DNA from: Siderastrea siderea
Lineage: Eukaryota > Cnidaria > Anthozoa > Scleractinia > Rhizangiidae
Assembly: GCA_964030785.1 (NCBI GenBank)
Contig: OZ034968.1
Location: forward strand, 52,671,730 to 52,735,729
Length of the DNA stretch: 64,000 bases
Direction of reading: 5' to 3'
Position numbers and translations under genes: made by a program. Positions 1 through 9,715 of this stretch are shown here, in pieces. Every line of letters starts with the position of its first letter. Within the stretch, counting starts at the first letter, position 1. A model generated the notes under the pieces. The model searched no databases, had not been told where the DNA came from, and saw only the letters and a list, made by a program, of their open reading frames with translations.

Positions 1-290
1 GTGCCCCCGGGGTTGGGAATCTCCAGATACAAGGTATTGAAGGGTAATGTGTAGATGCTTAGCCAGTCCAACAGGTTCTTGAAGCTTTCTTTTTTGTTTG
101 GATATACATGGAAGAACCAGGTTACATGTAAGTAAGTGTTCAAATCGCGCAGGAGACATCCTTTTAAGTCTAATGAGTCACTCGCGATCTCCAAGCCGTA
201 GTTCCTGAACAAGAGTATGGTAACATCTGTATCTTTCCAGTGGTGCTTCTTTTCCTTTCTTCTTCTTAGGAGACATAGCCATGATTTAAG
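1..290 (-). CDS. unrecognised open frame at window edge (partial)
   Basis: On the minus strand a frame stays open from about 290 to the window edge, giving roughly 95 codons. It starts with a lysine/arginine-rich stretch and continues into a mixed aromatic/hydrophobic segment (contains KDTDVTILLFRNYG and ends IPNPGG). No family was recognised. A second frame in the same region has a Met followed by PKKKKGKE but stops after about 35 codons. It could be the end of an exon continuing to the left of the window, or a remnant of a mobile element. There is no clear splice site, so it is listed only as a possible partial coding region. Confidence 0.22.
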
Positions 291-550
291 AAGCAAGAGG
301 AGTAGTATTCAGTACATGATGACATTTCGCTGGTGGAAAATATTCTCCATTTGGTGCTCTAATAAATAGTAGGCCTACCATCATTGCGATCAGTACGTAT
401 GTTTGCACAACTGCCATTTTGAAAGCACGCTGCACAAAAATACACGTCAAGAACTTGTTAAAAACGGGATTCAACATACCTGTTTCTTCAAGAACATAAG
501 AAGCTTTGATTACGGTTGTTATGTTGCTGGTAAGTACTAAGCATTAAGCC

Positions 551-620
551 TGGCCAAACGAAGTCACAAGTCAACGCAAGTTTGAAATTGAACTTGCATT
601 GACTTGCGACTAGGTGGCCA
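551..620. repeat. imperfect hairpin, MITE-like fragment
   Basis: tggccaaacg at 551-560 faces taggtggcca at 611-620, and between them acgcaagttt and aacttgca-type segments form the inner stem. The remaining sequence to 723 has no gene. It lies just outside the Polinton's left target duplication, so it is host-side sequence. Confidence 0.5.
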
Positions 621-766
621 AAGGGACTTGCAAGTAGATGCAAGACCCTTTGACAGGGCAGGTTATTCCTGGATCATGGACGAGCGACACTTTGATTTCT
701 GCTCTTTCACCACTAGAGGTCCCATTGTCAGTAGTTTATGAGATGGGGCTACGAGCGCATTTTCAA

Positions 767-850
767 TTTTCCCAAAATCTTCAGTTAAATTTTCCCAAAA
801 TCTTCAGTTAAATTTTCCCAAAATCTTCAGTTAAATTTTCCCAAAATTTT
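767..850. repeat. 23-bp tandem repeat in left TIR
   Basis: The unit TTTTCCCAAAATCTTCAG + TTAAA occurs at 767-789, 790-812 and 813-835, with a partial copy to 850. The same array is at 22319-22402 in the right arm, immediately outside the polB stop codon. A role in replication initiation or terminal-protein binding is conceivable but unproven. Confidence 0.93.
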
Positions 851-878
851 CGCCCGAGAATACAAACGTATTTTCCCC

Positions 879-910
879 AAAATCTTCAGTTAAATTTAAC
901 TGAAGATTTT
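879..910. repeat. 32-bp perfect palindrome in left TIR
   Basis: AAAATCTTCAGTTAAA is followed directly by its reverse complement. It uses the same CTTCAGTTAAA core as the neighbouring 23-bp repeats. The mirrored copy is at 22259-22290, starting 5 bp after the polB stop, so it could also act as a 3' end signal for that gene. Confidence 0.92.
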
Positions 911-914
911 TCAG

Positions 915-1211
915 TTAAATTTTATTATGACCGTAAGCATAACTTGTCGCACCATTTTTATGAATATATCTTTTATCATCAAAGCAGCTGAGTGATGTTT
1001 TATTCACCATATAGCTACCAATTCGATGTTTTTCACTTCTGATTAGTCTCATCGTGTGACTCATCTGTTTTTTATTGAAAAGCGTATCTTTGTAATTGTC
1101 GTGTTGTATTTTTTGTTTTATCACATTCTTTTTTATTCCCTTTGCTGTGCGACTACCCTGTTTATTGTCTTTCATGTAAGAATACATTTTTGACCTCAAA
1201 CCAATAAACTC
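915..1211 (-). pseudogene. duplicated C-terminal fragment of the Polinton DNA polymerase
   Basis: The encoded residues, from EFIGLRSKMYSY to the stop, are identical to the last 99 residues of the polymerase at 18415-22254. The open frame continues upstream to a Met at 1223 (MKSR...), but those codons lie outside the repeat and are unrelated. It is present because the terminal repeat reaches into the polB coding sequence. It lacks every exonuclease and polymerase motif, so it is not expected to have polymerase activity. Confidence 0.9.
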
Positions 1212-1229
1212 GCGCGACTTCATACAACA

Positions 1230-1254
1230 GGGACTTTCCCGAGGAAATGAGTCA
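1230..1254 (+). promoter_or_regulatory. NF-kB consensus next to AP-1 consensus
   Basis: GGGACTTTCC (1230-1239) is a textbook kappaB site, and TGAGTCA (1248-1254) is a textbook AP-1 site 8 bp further on. Both lie just inside the left TIR and are absent from the right arm. Cnidarians have NF-kB and bZIP (Jun/Fos-type) factors, so an inducible enhancer is plausible. The nearest gene ends here rather than starting here, so any effect would be at a distance or on leftward transcription. Function is inferred from motif identity only. Confidence 0.4.
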
Positions 1255-1292
1255 TCAGATTGTTATGTAATATCAGATGAACTTGTATTTAA

Positions 1293-1344
1293 AGTAAAGT
1301 TTATCAGTAAAGTTTATCAGTAAAGTTTATTGGTAAAGTTTGTT
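1293..1344 (+). repeat. 13-bp tandem repeat, four copies
   Basis: AGTAAAGTTTATC is repeated at 1293, 1306, 1319 and 1332, the last two copies with substitutions. It lies between the left TIR and the 3' end of the fibre gene. Confidence 0.85.
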
Positions 1345-1391
1345 ATTTCTTAGAAAAGTAGACTTGTGCTATATAATAAATGTGAAAATGT

Positions 1392-2231
1392 TTATGGAAC
1401 TCTATATTCAATTGACAGTAACAGTTCCACATTTTTTATAACCGAACCCAGTTCTACAGCTAAATGACCAAACGCTAGTACTAAATTGATATTTATTGTC
1501 TGTGATTTAGTTGATTGGGTTGAAGTGTAAGTGATTGATTGAGTTAAATGGTCACTGTGTTTTATTTTTAAAGAAATAGGTGTATATCGTCTTTTGACTT
1601 TGAAATAGAGCACTGTTATAGTTAATATGTGGCTATGATTTGGAATAATTATTTTGTCACAACCATTTAATAAAAATGTGTTCCCATTTTTTGTATTCAA
1701 AATCCCATTTATGTAATGAACGGAACCACGCAAACGATTCCCGTTTAAAGATAAATCTGTTTCCATCACCATTTTTCCATTCTCAATTACAAAAGCGGCG
1801 TCATAGACACTTGGGTCAACGTTTGAAATTGTTTCTTTTACACCATAAACAATTAGATGCCCAATTGTTAAAAGTGATGGAAAAGTAACTGTACCGTGTA
1901 GATCGAGATAAATAAATTGCGGAGGTGAGCTACCCCATCGGTGAAAATTGATAACTGTTTTGGTATAGTTTTCGAATGTTTTTGTTGTATAATTAGAAAT
2001 TGAAATCGTAGTGCCTTGCACTGCCACACTCAACTCACTCATTTCCGGCGGAAACCATTCAACTACCAAAGTATAGTATCCAACAGGAAGTTTATAAAGG
2101 TTAAAACCGAGGCGTGATTGGTACTGGTTTGGTGAGCTTTTTTGAAACAGGAGTTTAAGTTGGTAAGCTTTTTTATTAATTTGATGTGGAGAATTGGAAA
2201 AATCAACAATACCCAAAACCTGAATATTTAA
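1392..2231 (-). pseudogene. fibre-like virion protein, C-terminal half (split by transposon)
   Basis: This is the downstream half of the gene whose first half is 9716-10561. The boundary is the TTAA at 2228-2231, and both halves are in the same codon phase there, which shows they were one gene of roughly 560 codons. This half is rich in beta-forming and N/T/S residues and has fibre-type phrases such as TDLSLNGNRLRG. The last part (SILTITV-like, FKVKRRYTP) is hydrophobic/basic. The frame also runs upstream into the transposon end (to a Met at 2348), but those codons belong to the insertion. A surface or receptor-binding role is inferred from the repeat style; no named family was recognised. 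As interrupted, full-length protein cannot be made unless the insert is removed. Confidence 0.7.
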
Positions 2232-2468
2232 GACGAAATCCGCTGGGGGTTTGGGTAGCCCCTGGACAAAAATCCCATAATGCATTGCATTTTTATCTTT
2301 GGAACGAAACGAAACGAAAACGCGACTCGTGGTTTGTGAAAGAAACACAAAAGAAAAACCATTTTACAGCAGAACGACCGCAGACGACGATATGAAGACG
2401 TTCAGCCTGTTTAAATACACGTTATGCTGACGCAGAGTGGGTTGTTATGAGCTTCGGGCTCGGACAAG

Positions 2469-2560
2469 ATGAGTTTTAGGTGCCTTCATTGCAACCAGGT
2501 TTCGCGAAACAACAACATGGCTTACACCTCGCAGGTCATTGAGAGGATGAAACTTAGACG
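2469..2560 (+). other. possible short first exon with consensus 5' splice site
   Basis: An ATG at 2469 opens 30 codons (MSFRCLHCNQVSRNNN...), including a CxxC pair, and runs into GGTAAGT at 2560-2566, a consensus donor. No matching downstream exon was found on this strand. It lies inside the TTAA transposon near its left end. The rest of 2288-3941 shows no other coding signal and is read as transposon non-coding sequence. Confidence 0.25.
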
Positions 2561-3941
2561 GTAAGTGATTTTAAGGATTACTAAATTATATTAATTGCTG
2601 AATACTATAGAATTATGGCTCGTGGATGTGTAGCTAAATTGTGAAAGCTCATGGCCTTGTAGGGCGACCATCCTGTGATGACTTTAGATATCTGTTGTAA
2701 ACACGTGGCGTCAAGATAAACGTTTTGCATAAGCCATGTTTGACAATTTATTTTGCTCGAATGCAGACCAAGGTGAGCAGACATTTAAGCTTCCTGAATG
2801 GTCCAATGCACATAGATTTGTGTTTCCAAGTTATTTTGCAGAAATCGGTTTAAAGTAGAGACAGGGCGACGATCGAAATTTTGAGTACGGTCTTAGGAAA
2901 ACTTGAAGCATCAGTACAAACTGGCTGGCTATTTTTTTACCGCAATCTCATATAGTAAACATGACTGTACCAAGGTAAAATTATACATAAACCTTATGTC
3001 ACTGTATATGTTTAATTTTCACCCAAAACAATTTGTATTGAAACAACACCGATGGTATATTCTGTGAAGCACGATACTCTAGTAAGCTGACTGCGACCAT
3101 CAGTTTGCAGTTTCAGGGTAGACTATGAATTATAACCAAAAATTAAGTTATTTTAAATAGGGATCCATCAAGTCCTCCATGTTCCGAAAGAAATAATTAT
3201 ACTGAGTGCTTTGAATCCTAATCTTGAATGGGAAGACTTAATTTACTTTTTGATCCGAATCTATTCAAACTGTCGTTTCAATGCAGAGTTTTTTTCGGGT
3301 TTCACTGTTCACGAAGACCTTGTTTTGATTGCCTGAAAGTATGTGAAAATCTTTTTGTACCAACTATATATTTTGCATGTAGAATCTTTACGATATTAAC
3401 TGTTTTGCCTGCAAAATCTAAGACAAAATGAGCAACACCACTATGTTTTTGGTCAACTGCATGTTACCTGATACCTGGGTAACTTTGTGTTGCATGGAAT
3501 GATGTTCCACAGGGAACCCAGTCTGCTGTTAGTTTGATTATGTGTCTTGACCATTGATTTTACAGCAGACTACAATTTCTTAGTACGTTTTACGTTCTTT
3601 TAAGTTCTGTATTATTCTGTGGTTTGTTTATTTATTCTTTTACTGTGATCAATGAGACAAAAAACACAATACATTTGATCGCTCTTTCTTAAATTTTTGA
3701 TGCAACAGAAAAGATATGCATATAGAGAAAATGAAACGAAAGGTTATTATCCTTTCACATGATTTTGCCCATAAAGTAATTTTACTAAAAATTAATTGTA
3801 AATCCAGACTGCCATTTGCTTTGAAATTCACTGGTCATAATTTCCATGCCTCTTTGACGTCAGCCAATGTACAATTACATGTACATGACAGGCTAAGACC
3901 TCAGCTGCAGTATTGCATACATGTATCAAGACTTAAGGTTA

Positions 3942-6269
3942 TCACTCCTCCTTTGACAATTTTGCATGGCGTCTACTAAAATATGCCCTTATTTGACTTT
4001 CTTTTAAAGCATTGTCAGGGCCAATCTGTCTTTCCATTTCTTTTTGACACTGTGCCGGTGTGTACCGTGCACTTTTCCTCTTCGCACCAGAATCAAAACA
4101 TCTGTCCATGATTTGTTTTTGTTCCTCTGTGAACCTGGTTGCTTTCCTTTTGTTTGCTACACGTCTTTGGGCACTTCCTTTTAACTCCAGAGCTAATTTT
4201 TCTTGATTTTGTTCAGAGATCTGTTTTGGTTGTTTTTTAACAGATTGCTCTTTGATTTTATGTAGTGCAGTTTGCATAGCAGAACTATCTTTACCAGGCA
4301 TGTATTGAAGGTTTTCAGATTTCCCTTTTTTCTTAGAAGAGCAAGCCTTGGACTGTCTGTGTTTGTGAAGGTTTCCAGTCCGCAGAAACTTTTTTCCACA
4401 ATCTGTACATTCACATAATGAATTTTGACTTTCCTGAGTTTTCTTGCTGTTTTTGACCTTTTCCACCTTAGCCCTTGATTTTGGAAGTTTTGGGCCCAAT
4501 TTGGGAACCTGCTTGGCATGGTTAATGTCAAATCCAGATGATGCTTCAGTAGTATTAAAGCTGCTCTTTGAGAGTTTCTCAAGAGTATCATTATTGTAGA
4601 GTTTTCCATGTCCTATTCCAGTGTTCTCTCTCATTACAATTCCATCAGTGGTATATTCAAAGTCTCCACACTGAGAGATACCGGTGAGAGTTTTAGCTGA
4701 TGGCGGTTCAGCACCTCTATTGATTTCAATGGGATAAACATGTGTACCCCTCAGCCTCCCCCTGGTTCCCTCTACTATATCTTCACCACATAGAACACTA
4801 TTTCCTTCTTTCATATGCTGTCGTAGTGCAAACTTTAATGTTGCATAGTGGCTATCTAGTTTAGTTTTACCTTTCTGAGCCTCAAAGTTAGAAAATCTTT
4901 TAAGCTGAATTCCAGTTAGCTCTTCTAATTTCTGCAACCATATGATCAAGCTCGAATTTTTGTAATGTGGTCCATTGTCTGACCAAAGAGACAAGGATTT
5001 AATTTCAGGGTGAAGAGATTTCAGGTTTTTCACACTTTCTTCTAAACAACTAGCACTAAAAAACCAGTTCTGTGTGTCATCGGTCTCACTGAAGGTGTCA
5101 TGGTATTCTGTCAAAATGGGTCCTTCCTCCTCCTCTCTGTACAGAAACATCACCCCATGAACAGATGCACCCTTTTTCCCAAACCACTCTTTCTGGGGCT
5201 CGTATAACCGCCTGAACATCAGTTTCATCATGTAATCGCTTACACCGATGGCATGGCCAGGTTTTAGGTCAGCCACTTCTTTCATGTAACAGTCTCGCTG
5301 ATGTTTTCCTCTTATAAGGTGGGCTATGTATTTGGACAAGTTATCTTCGATTATACTAACTTCTGTCTTCAAAGTGTCTCTTTCTTCTGATGAGCAATTC
5401 AGTTCATCTGCAGTGCTGCCCAGATCTTCAATAAGTTGCCATCGTTCATTGCAGTTTGAACAATTGTTACTGTGATTATTTCCACACTGTGGCTCATCAC
5501 TTAGGCACCATTCCATACAGTGACTGGCACATTCGTCATGACTTTTAAGGTTATTTGAAAAATCACTCAACAGGTAACCCCTAAGGTTTTTAGCTCTTTC
5601 TTTTATGTCAGAAATTGGGCATTTGCCCTCATTGTTTTGTAGCCAGTGCAGTTCTATTCTGTCAGCTAAATTATTCAGATTTTCGAAGTTTTCAGCACCA
5701 CTCTCTGTACAAATGTTACACAGGCCTGCCATTTCTTGTAGCTGGTGAAAATTTGCTGCTGTTAAACCATTGTAGAACAGAGTCCGTCCAATGGGTGTCT
5801 CACTCATTTCCTCACATTTCTCTTTATACATGCTGAACAGTTTTTCTTTATTGTGTTTTAGGTGAAGAACCGGTTGTGTACCACCGCCAAGAATATCACT
5901 GAGCCACGATTTTCTCTTCCCACTGCAGTCAGCTGTTTTGTAGGAGGACCTCTCTGTACATTCTGGGCTGTGCAAGAACTCAACCAAGAAGGCCAACTGC
6001 TCTGAACTGGTGCGCATTGCTGGTGTTTCTTGCTCCTTTAAAGCAGTTGCTGCTGCTCCATGCTGACTGTAGTGAAGGCGAGCTTGTGTTATTTCATATG
6101 AAGTGCAGGAGATTTTCTGGCCATCTTTCATGTAACTGAAATTTTCCTTCAGGATCTTGTTGTCCAGATGTGGTGCCACAGAACTTAGAATTTGAACTCT
6201 TTCTTGTGAGGACCTTGCATTAGTGTATGCTGCAGAGAGTCCTTTTACAATGTTACTGTCTGCTATGCT
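3942..6269 (-). CDS. transposase-like protein, main exon (C2H2 finger and homeodomain-like tail)
   Basis: This is a 775-codon exon. An acceptor (CTTCCACAG on the minus strand, 6270-6278) defines its 5' edge in phase 0, matching the phase-0 donor of the exon at 8119-8655; the open frame itself extends to a Met at 6281. The middle region has candidate DDE/D-type acidic motifs: SDYMMKLMF, LWSDNGPHYKNSS and FEAQKGKTKLDSHYA. A C2H2 finger follows (CTDCGKKF...HKHRQSKAC, DNA about 4345-4410), then a basic region, and the last about 65 residues look homeodomain-like (TRFTEEQKQI ... ESQIRAYFSRRHAK). Presumably it recognises and moves the flanking element. Superfamily is not assigned; similar finger-plus-tail proteins are frequent in cnidarian genomes as far as I recall. 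The frame is intact. Confidence 0.7.
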   Translation of the reverse strand, partial: SIADSNIVKGLSAAYTNARSSQERVQILSSVAPHLDNKILKENFSYMKDGQKISCTSYEITQARLHYSQHGAAATALKEQETPAMRTSSEQLAFLVEFLHSPECTERSSYKTADCSGKRKSWLSDILGGGTQPVLHLKHNKEKLFSMYKEKCEEMSETPIGRTLFYNGLTAANFHQLQEMAGLCNICTESGAENFENLNNLADRIELHWLQNNEGKCPISDIKERAKNLRGYLLSDFSNNLKSHDECASHCMEWCLSDEPQCGNNHSNNCSNCNERWQLIEDLGSTADELNCSSEERDTLKTEVSIIEDNLSKYIAHLIRGKHQRDCYMKEVADLKPGHAIGVSDYMMKLMFRRLYEPQKEWFGKKGASVHGVMFLYREEEEGPILTEYHDTFSETDDTQNWFFSASCLEESVKNLKSLHPEIKSLSLWSDNGPHYKNSSLIIWLQKLEELTGIQLKRFSNFEAQKGKTKLDSHYATLKFALRQHMKEGNSVLCGEDIVEGTRGRLRGTHVYPIEINRGAEPPSAKTLTGISQCGDFEYTTDGIVMRENTGIGHGKLYNNDTLEKLSKSSFNTTEASSGFDINHAKQVPKLGPKLPKSRAKVEKVKNSKKTQESQNSLCECTDCGKKFLRTGNLHKHRQSKACSSKKKGKSENLQYMPGKDSSAMQTALHKIKEQSVKKQPKQISEQNQEKLALELKGSAQRRVANKRKATRFTEEQKQIMDRCFDSGAKRKSARYTPAQCQKEMERQIGPDNALKESQIRAYFSRRHAKLSKEE

Positions 6270-6418
6270 CTGTGGAAGCAATATATTGACAGCACAGGTT
6301 GTGGCTCAATTTTGATTTGTTTGTGCTGTAATATTTAACACAGTAGAATACAAATGAACCTTGAATCAGACAGGTGAAGGTCCCAGTGGATTTAGAACAT
6401 TCAGTTTGAAATCTGGCT

Positions 6419-6972
6419 CTTAAAGTTGATTTCCAGTCTGTATTGTGCAGGCTCAGCCCCGAATTGTTTGTGAGCCTCACATGATGGAATGTAAGGAAAA
6501 ACATAGAAAATTTATGAAATAGAGTGCATGTTTGGAGCTGTACAAAAATTTTTCCACATGGGAAAAATAAAGTAGACTTAAATGCCTCCTCACTTTCGGA
6601 AGAATCTTCCTGCAAAACACACTGTGTGTTCATGCACAAGCTTGCGGTTCCTCATCCTCGATGGCAACTGCTGGCAACGACACGGGCAGGCATTTCTTTC
6701 CGTTTCCTGTAAACAAAACCTAGTGCATGTACACACCAAGATGTTATCTTGTCCTGGCCGCGTGGCCACCTAAATGTCTCTTTCTTCAATTTCATCGAGT
6801 AAAGCTCACATCCATGATGGCGGGAGACAAAAATTGTAATTTCACTTTATGTAAGATGTCACGAATTGGTACATTTCATAAAGTTGTAAATGATGTAAGT
6901 AGTTTTTCAAAACAAAAAAACCAAAACAAATCATTGAGCCTGCACAGTACGGACTGGAAATCAACTTTAAAC
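6419..6972. repeat. inverted-repeat insert (MITE-like) in the transposase intron
   Basis: AAAGTTGATTTCCAGTCTG...GTGCAGGCTCA around 6422-6455 reappears inverted as GAGCCTGCACAGTACGGACTG and onward around 6937-6972, with a few differences. The arms enclose about 480 bp without coding signal. The rest of the intron (6279-8116) is non-coding and T-rich, with nothing recognised. Confidence 0.6.
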
Positions 6973-8118
6973 TTCCAATACATGCATGCAAGAATCTCTT
7001 TCAAGTGCTTGTGAGGTGACAAACCAGTAAGGCTTATTTGAAAGGTCTAATAAAATGAGGAAGGGTGGAGGTTTTCTTTTTGTATTATTGTTCCAGAGAT
7101 AATCTAGTATTTATGTAACACAAATAAGACAATCGATGGCGTCATTAAAGTAATGAGACAAATCACAAAATTAAGATTTCTCTGGAAAGAATGGGTTGAG
7201 GTACTTCAAACTTAGCACCAGAATTGTTCGTTAAAAAAGACAAAAGCTTGTCCCTGTCATGATATTGCCATGGCAACTCTTGGCTCTAGTCTCTTTCAGC
7301 TTTGAAGTAAATGTTACCATTTGTGACTCTATAATGACACAAAATTTGTCCAGTTCAAAACTCAAACAGTGCCATATTGTACAATGTACATGTATTAATT
7401 TTTATTCTGCTAGTAACCATTAGGGAGTGGATGTAGTTTTTTAAGTCTAAAAGGGGAATGTCATTCCCACATGAAAGAGATCTGAAGGAAAAACTGTTGC
7501 CATGGCAAGATTTTAGCATGCAATTTACTTTGTGTCCTCTGTCAAAGTAACTTAGTGGTGTCGAGTTTCAGGTACATTACCTCAAAATCACATGACCTTG
7601 AAACAGGCATAATATTCTGAATAACCTACTTCCTGAAACTTTGTTTCAGCTTTTAAAGGTAAATTTTGGTCACCTTTGTTTGTTTTTTAACAATTTCTTT
7701 TGAAAGGGGAATATTATAATACTTAATTTAGAAATTTGTGAGACCTTTGCTGTTCAGTAATGAAAATTTTAAGCAATTTTTCAGGCCACTGTACTGAATA
7801 CAGTTGTTGAATAGCCAAAAAACTGTAGTTAAAAAAAACACTAAATTTTTGTAAAAAGAAAAGATGTATGTTAAGAAGCAGTCTAATGGTCCCTGGATCC
7901 CTAACTATTCTAGCTATGGAACCCAAAATGATTGATCTGAATTTCATTTATTTGTTTGGTTTGTTCAGTATGGGGCCCTGGAATGGATTGTTTGTTTTCT
8001 TTTCCATTTTTTCTCAGAGTTGATGGTTGGTTGATGGTTCAGTTTGAGACCCTGACAAAAATGGAGCATTTAAGAAGCAGCTTCATATTAAATGATATTG
8101 CATTATATGTACTTTTAC

Positions 8119-8655
8119 CTCAGTACTTGTTTGTGCTATTGGAAGGTTGGCAGCTTGAAAAGTGAGGTTTAGTAGTTCCTCACCACAACCTCCAGAGATT
8201 TCATTGTAACTGTCTTTGAGATTAATGATGGTTTTGTTCAATAATTCCATTGCCTTCTTTTCGATTCTCTTTTTAGTTTTTGTTGAAGCATTTTCATAAT
8301 TTACTGTGGGCCTCCCTTTTTTGTTTTCCACTTCATGACCAGTTATTGCATGAACAGAATAAGTTGCAAATTCTGCAGTTGCTCTGTGGAGCTTGCTAAA
8401 ACAAGACTTGCAGCACTGCTTTAATTGAGGTGGCATGCCAAATTTCATGAAAATTTGTCCCCTCACAGCTTCCGTTGCCTGCACCAGCCTTCCTGGTATA
8501 TTTTTTAGTTTCACCTTGGAGGCTGGCGTTGTACAGCCTTTTACAAGGCATTTATGTTCTCGTTTCCATCGACACTGTGAGCATATTTGCATTCCAGCTA
8601 CATTCCTCAGCTCAGTACCTTTAAGACCACACATAAAACAACTTGTTGCTGACAT
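8119..8655 (-). CDS. transposase-like protein, first exon (cysteine-rich)
   Basis: This is the N-terminal exon of the gene continued at 3942-6269. I start at the Met at 8655 (MSATSCFMCGLKG), just before the first cysteine pair; a Met at 8679 is an in-frame alternative. It carries CFMCG, CSQC, CLVKGC and CCKSC pairs, probably a zinc-binding module, followed by a basic lysine-rich segment (NASTKTKKRIEKKAM). The frame runs on to 8083, but a good donor (GAG|GTAAAAG, GT at 8117-8118) ends the exon in phase 0. It sits at the 5' end of the transposon gene, with about 1 kb of leader to the right inverted repeat. Confidence 0.6.
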
Positions 8656-9002
8656 TTTCCAAAAATATATATTTCGCACTTGAGAACTTATAATTCAAAG
8701 ATTTGCGTTTGTTTACGTTTTTCGTTGTTAAGGGACTGTACTGTTAAAAGGGACTATGCTCACGGTGTCGAGGATAACCGCATTTTCCCGCCATAATGGC
8801 GCGGCTGTGAGTGACCAACCAGATTTTCCCGCCTAACTAAATAAGTATCAAACAACGCACAGAAATAGGATTGAAATAAAGTTTCCTTCAAACACAAAGC
8901 TAGGAGTAAAATACAGCTGTTTCTTTCACAATAAAGAGAGAAAAAAATGTTCTGATAGCAACCAAGAAAACAGATTCTAACAAGCACAAGACAGTCGCAA
9001 AA

Positions 9003-9333
9003 TCAGACTTGAAGTGCGCGGATAAGACACGCCAAAACAAAGCGAATCTGGTTGTACGTGAAGCTAGGGCAAGATTGCTTCACTTCATTAACGCGAGTTT
9101 TTTGAAGTAGCTCCTCTTGTATCAGCACAAAATGATCCCCATTAACCGCAAGTAAATCCCCCAGCCTTACGTGATCGACCGCCTTTCCTGCACACATGGT
9201 GTCAATTTAAATAAACTTCAACAGTCGGTGTTTTAACGCCAAGGTAACTCGCGATTTGAACAACGTCCATCCCGCTGTCAAATGCGTGGACTGCCCGAAG
9301 TTTCTGGTTTGTAACAGAAATTTTGCCATACAG
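9003..9333 (-). pseudogene. helix-turn-helix protein fragment of the TTAA transposon
   Basis: Two adjoining minus-strand frames. The first (9333-9202) ends with LRAVHAFDSGMDVVQIASYL and GVKTPTVEVYLN, a clear helix-turn-helix pattern with a variable turn and a recognition helix. The second (9197-9003) starts KAVDHVRLGDLL and continues with PSFTYNQIRFVLACLI, reading like the rest of the same domain. A stop and frame change separate them; AG at the end of CCATGTGTGCAG could be an acceptor instead. The first frame extends right to 9654, but that part overlaps the transposon's inverted end and does not look like protein. Possibly an accessory DNA-binding protein. The region 8680-9000 holds nothing recognisable. 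Confidence 0.35.
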
Positions 9334-9715
9334 TTTCAGGAGATGTTGTTTCTGCAAGTGGAATTTTAGGTGAGTTTCAGTACTTGGAAATATTTGAAGT
9401 GAACACACAGGTCGAAAATCGAACACAAGGTTTGAGGCAACGCGGGAAGCAAAGTGGCGAAATTCAGACTGAGATGAGATGATATATAAACAAAAACTCC
9501 ACTCACGTTTAGGACTCTTCGCTTTCCCGTTGAATCCGGTGACAGACTTGAAGCAGAAGACATAATAGGGAGTTGTGACAAACCGTGATCGAACTCGTGA
9601 TGGAAGCCAGGCTATTCCAAAACTGAGAACGCTACAAGTGAGCTCGCAAGGCATAATGGGATTTTTGTCCGCTGATCATAAATATTGCTCGATGTCCTAG
9701 CGGATTTCGTCTTAA

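Larger units (their letters stand above)
730..1211 (+). repeat. Polinton left terminal inverted repeat
   Basis: This 482-bp arm mirrors 21958-22439 with no length difference, since positions x and 23169-x correspond throughout. From the tip inward it holds three full 23-bp repeats plus a partial one (767-850), a 32-bp perfect palindrome (879-910), and an antisense copy of the last 99 polB codons and stop (915-1211). Similarity stops abruptly at 1211/1212, within what is polB coding sequence at the other end. Confidence 0.97.
2232..9711 (-). mobile_element. TTAA-targeting DNA transposon nested in the Polinton fibre gene
   Basis: The 7,480-bp insert is bounded by TTAA (2228-2231 and 9712-9715). 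Its ends are inverted: GACGAAATCCGCT at 2232-2244 and its complement at 9699-9711. A second inverted block, GGACAAAAATCCCATAATGC at 2264-2283, matches 9651-9670 with one difference. TTAA duplications are known for piggyBac and Kolobok; the transposase here resembles neither clearly (no THAP domain, no piggyBac layout seen). Coding capacity is mostly on the minus strand: exons at 8119-8655 and 3942-6269, and a helix-turn-helix frame at 9003-9333. It arrived after the Polinton, since it interrupts a Polinton gene. Confidence 0.9.

Noticed and set aside
915..1223. independent 102-aa gene
   Set aside because: From 1211 inward it is an exact inverted copy of the polB tail created by the terminal repeat.
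2186..2395. plus-strand 69-aa gene
   Set aside because: It reads across the TTAA junction and the transposon end; the similarity to the frame at 9632 comes from the inverted ends.
9632..9711. C-terminus of the fibre protein as an open frame
   Set aside because: The last 27 codons after the TTAA belong to the transposon's end, not to the fibre gene.
2232..9711. piggyBac assignment from the TTAA target alone
   Set aside because: The transposase does not show the piggyBac layout; Kolobok also uses TTAA, but no THAP domain is visible, so the superfamily is left open.
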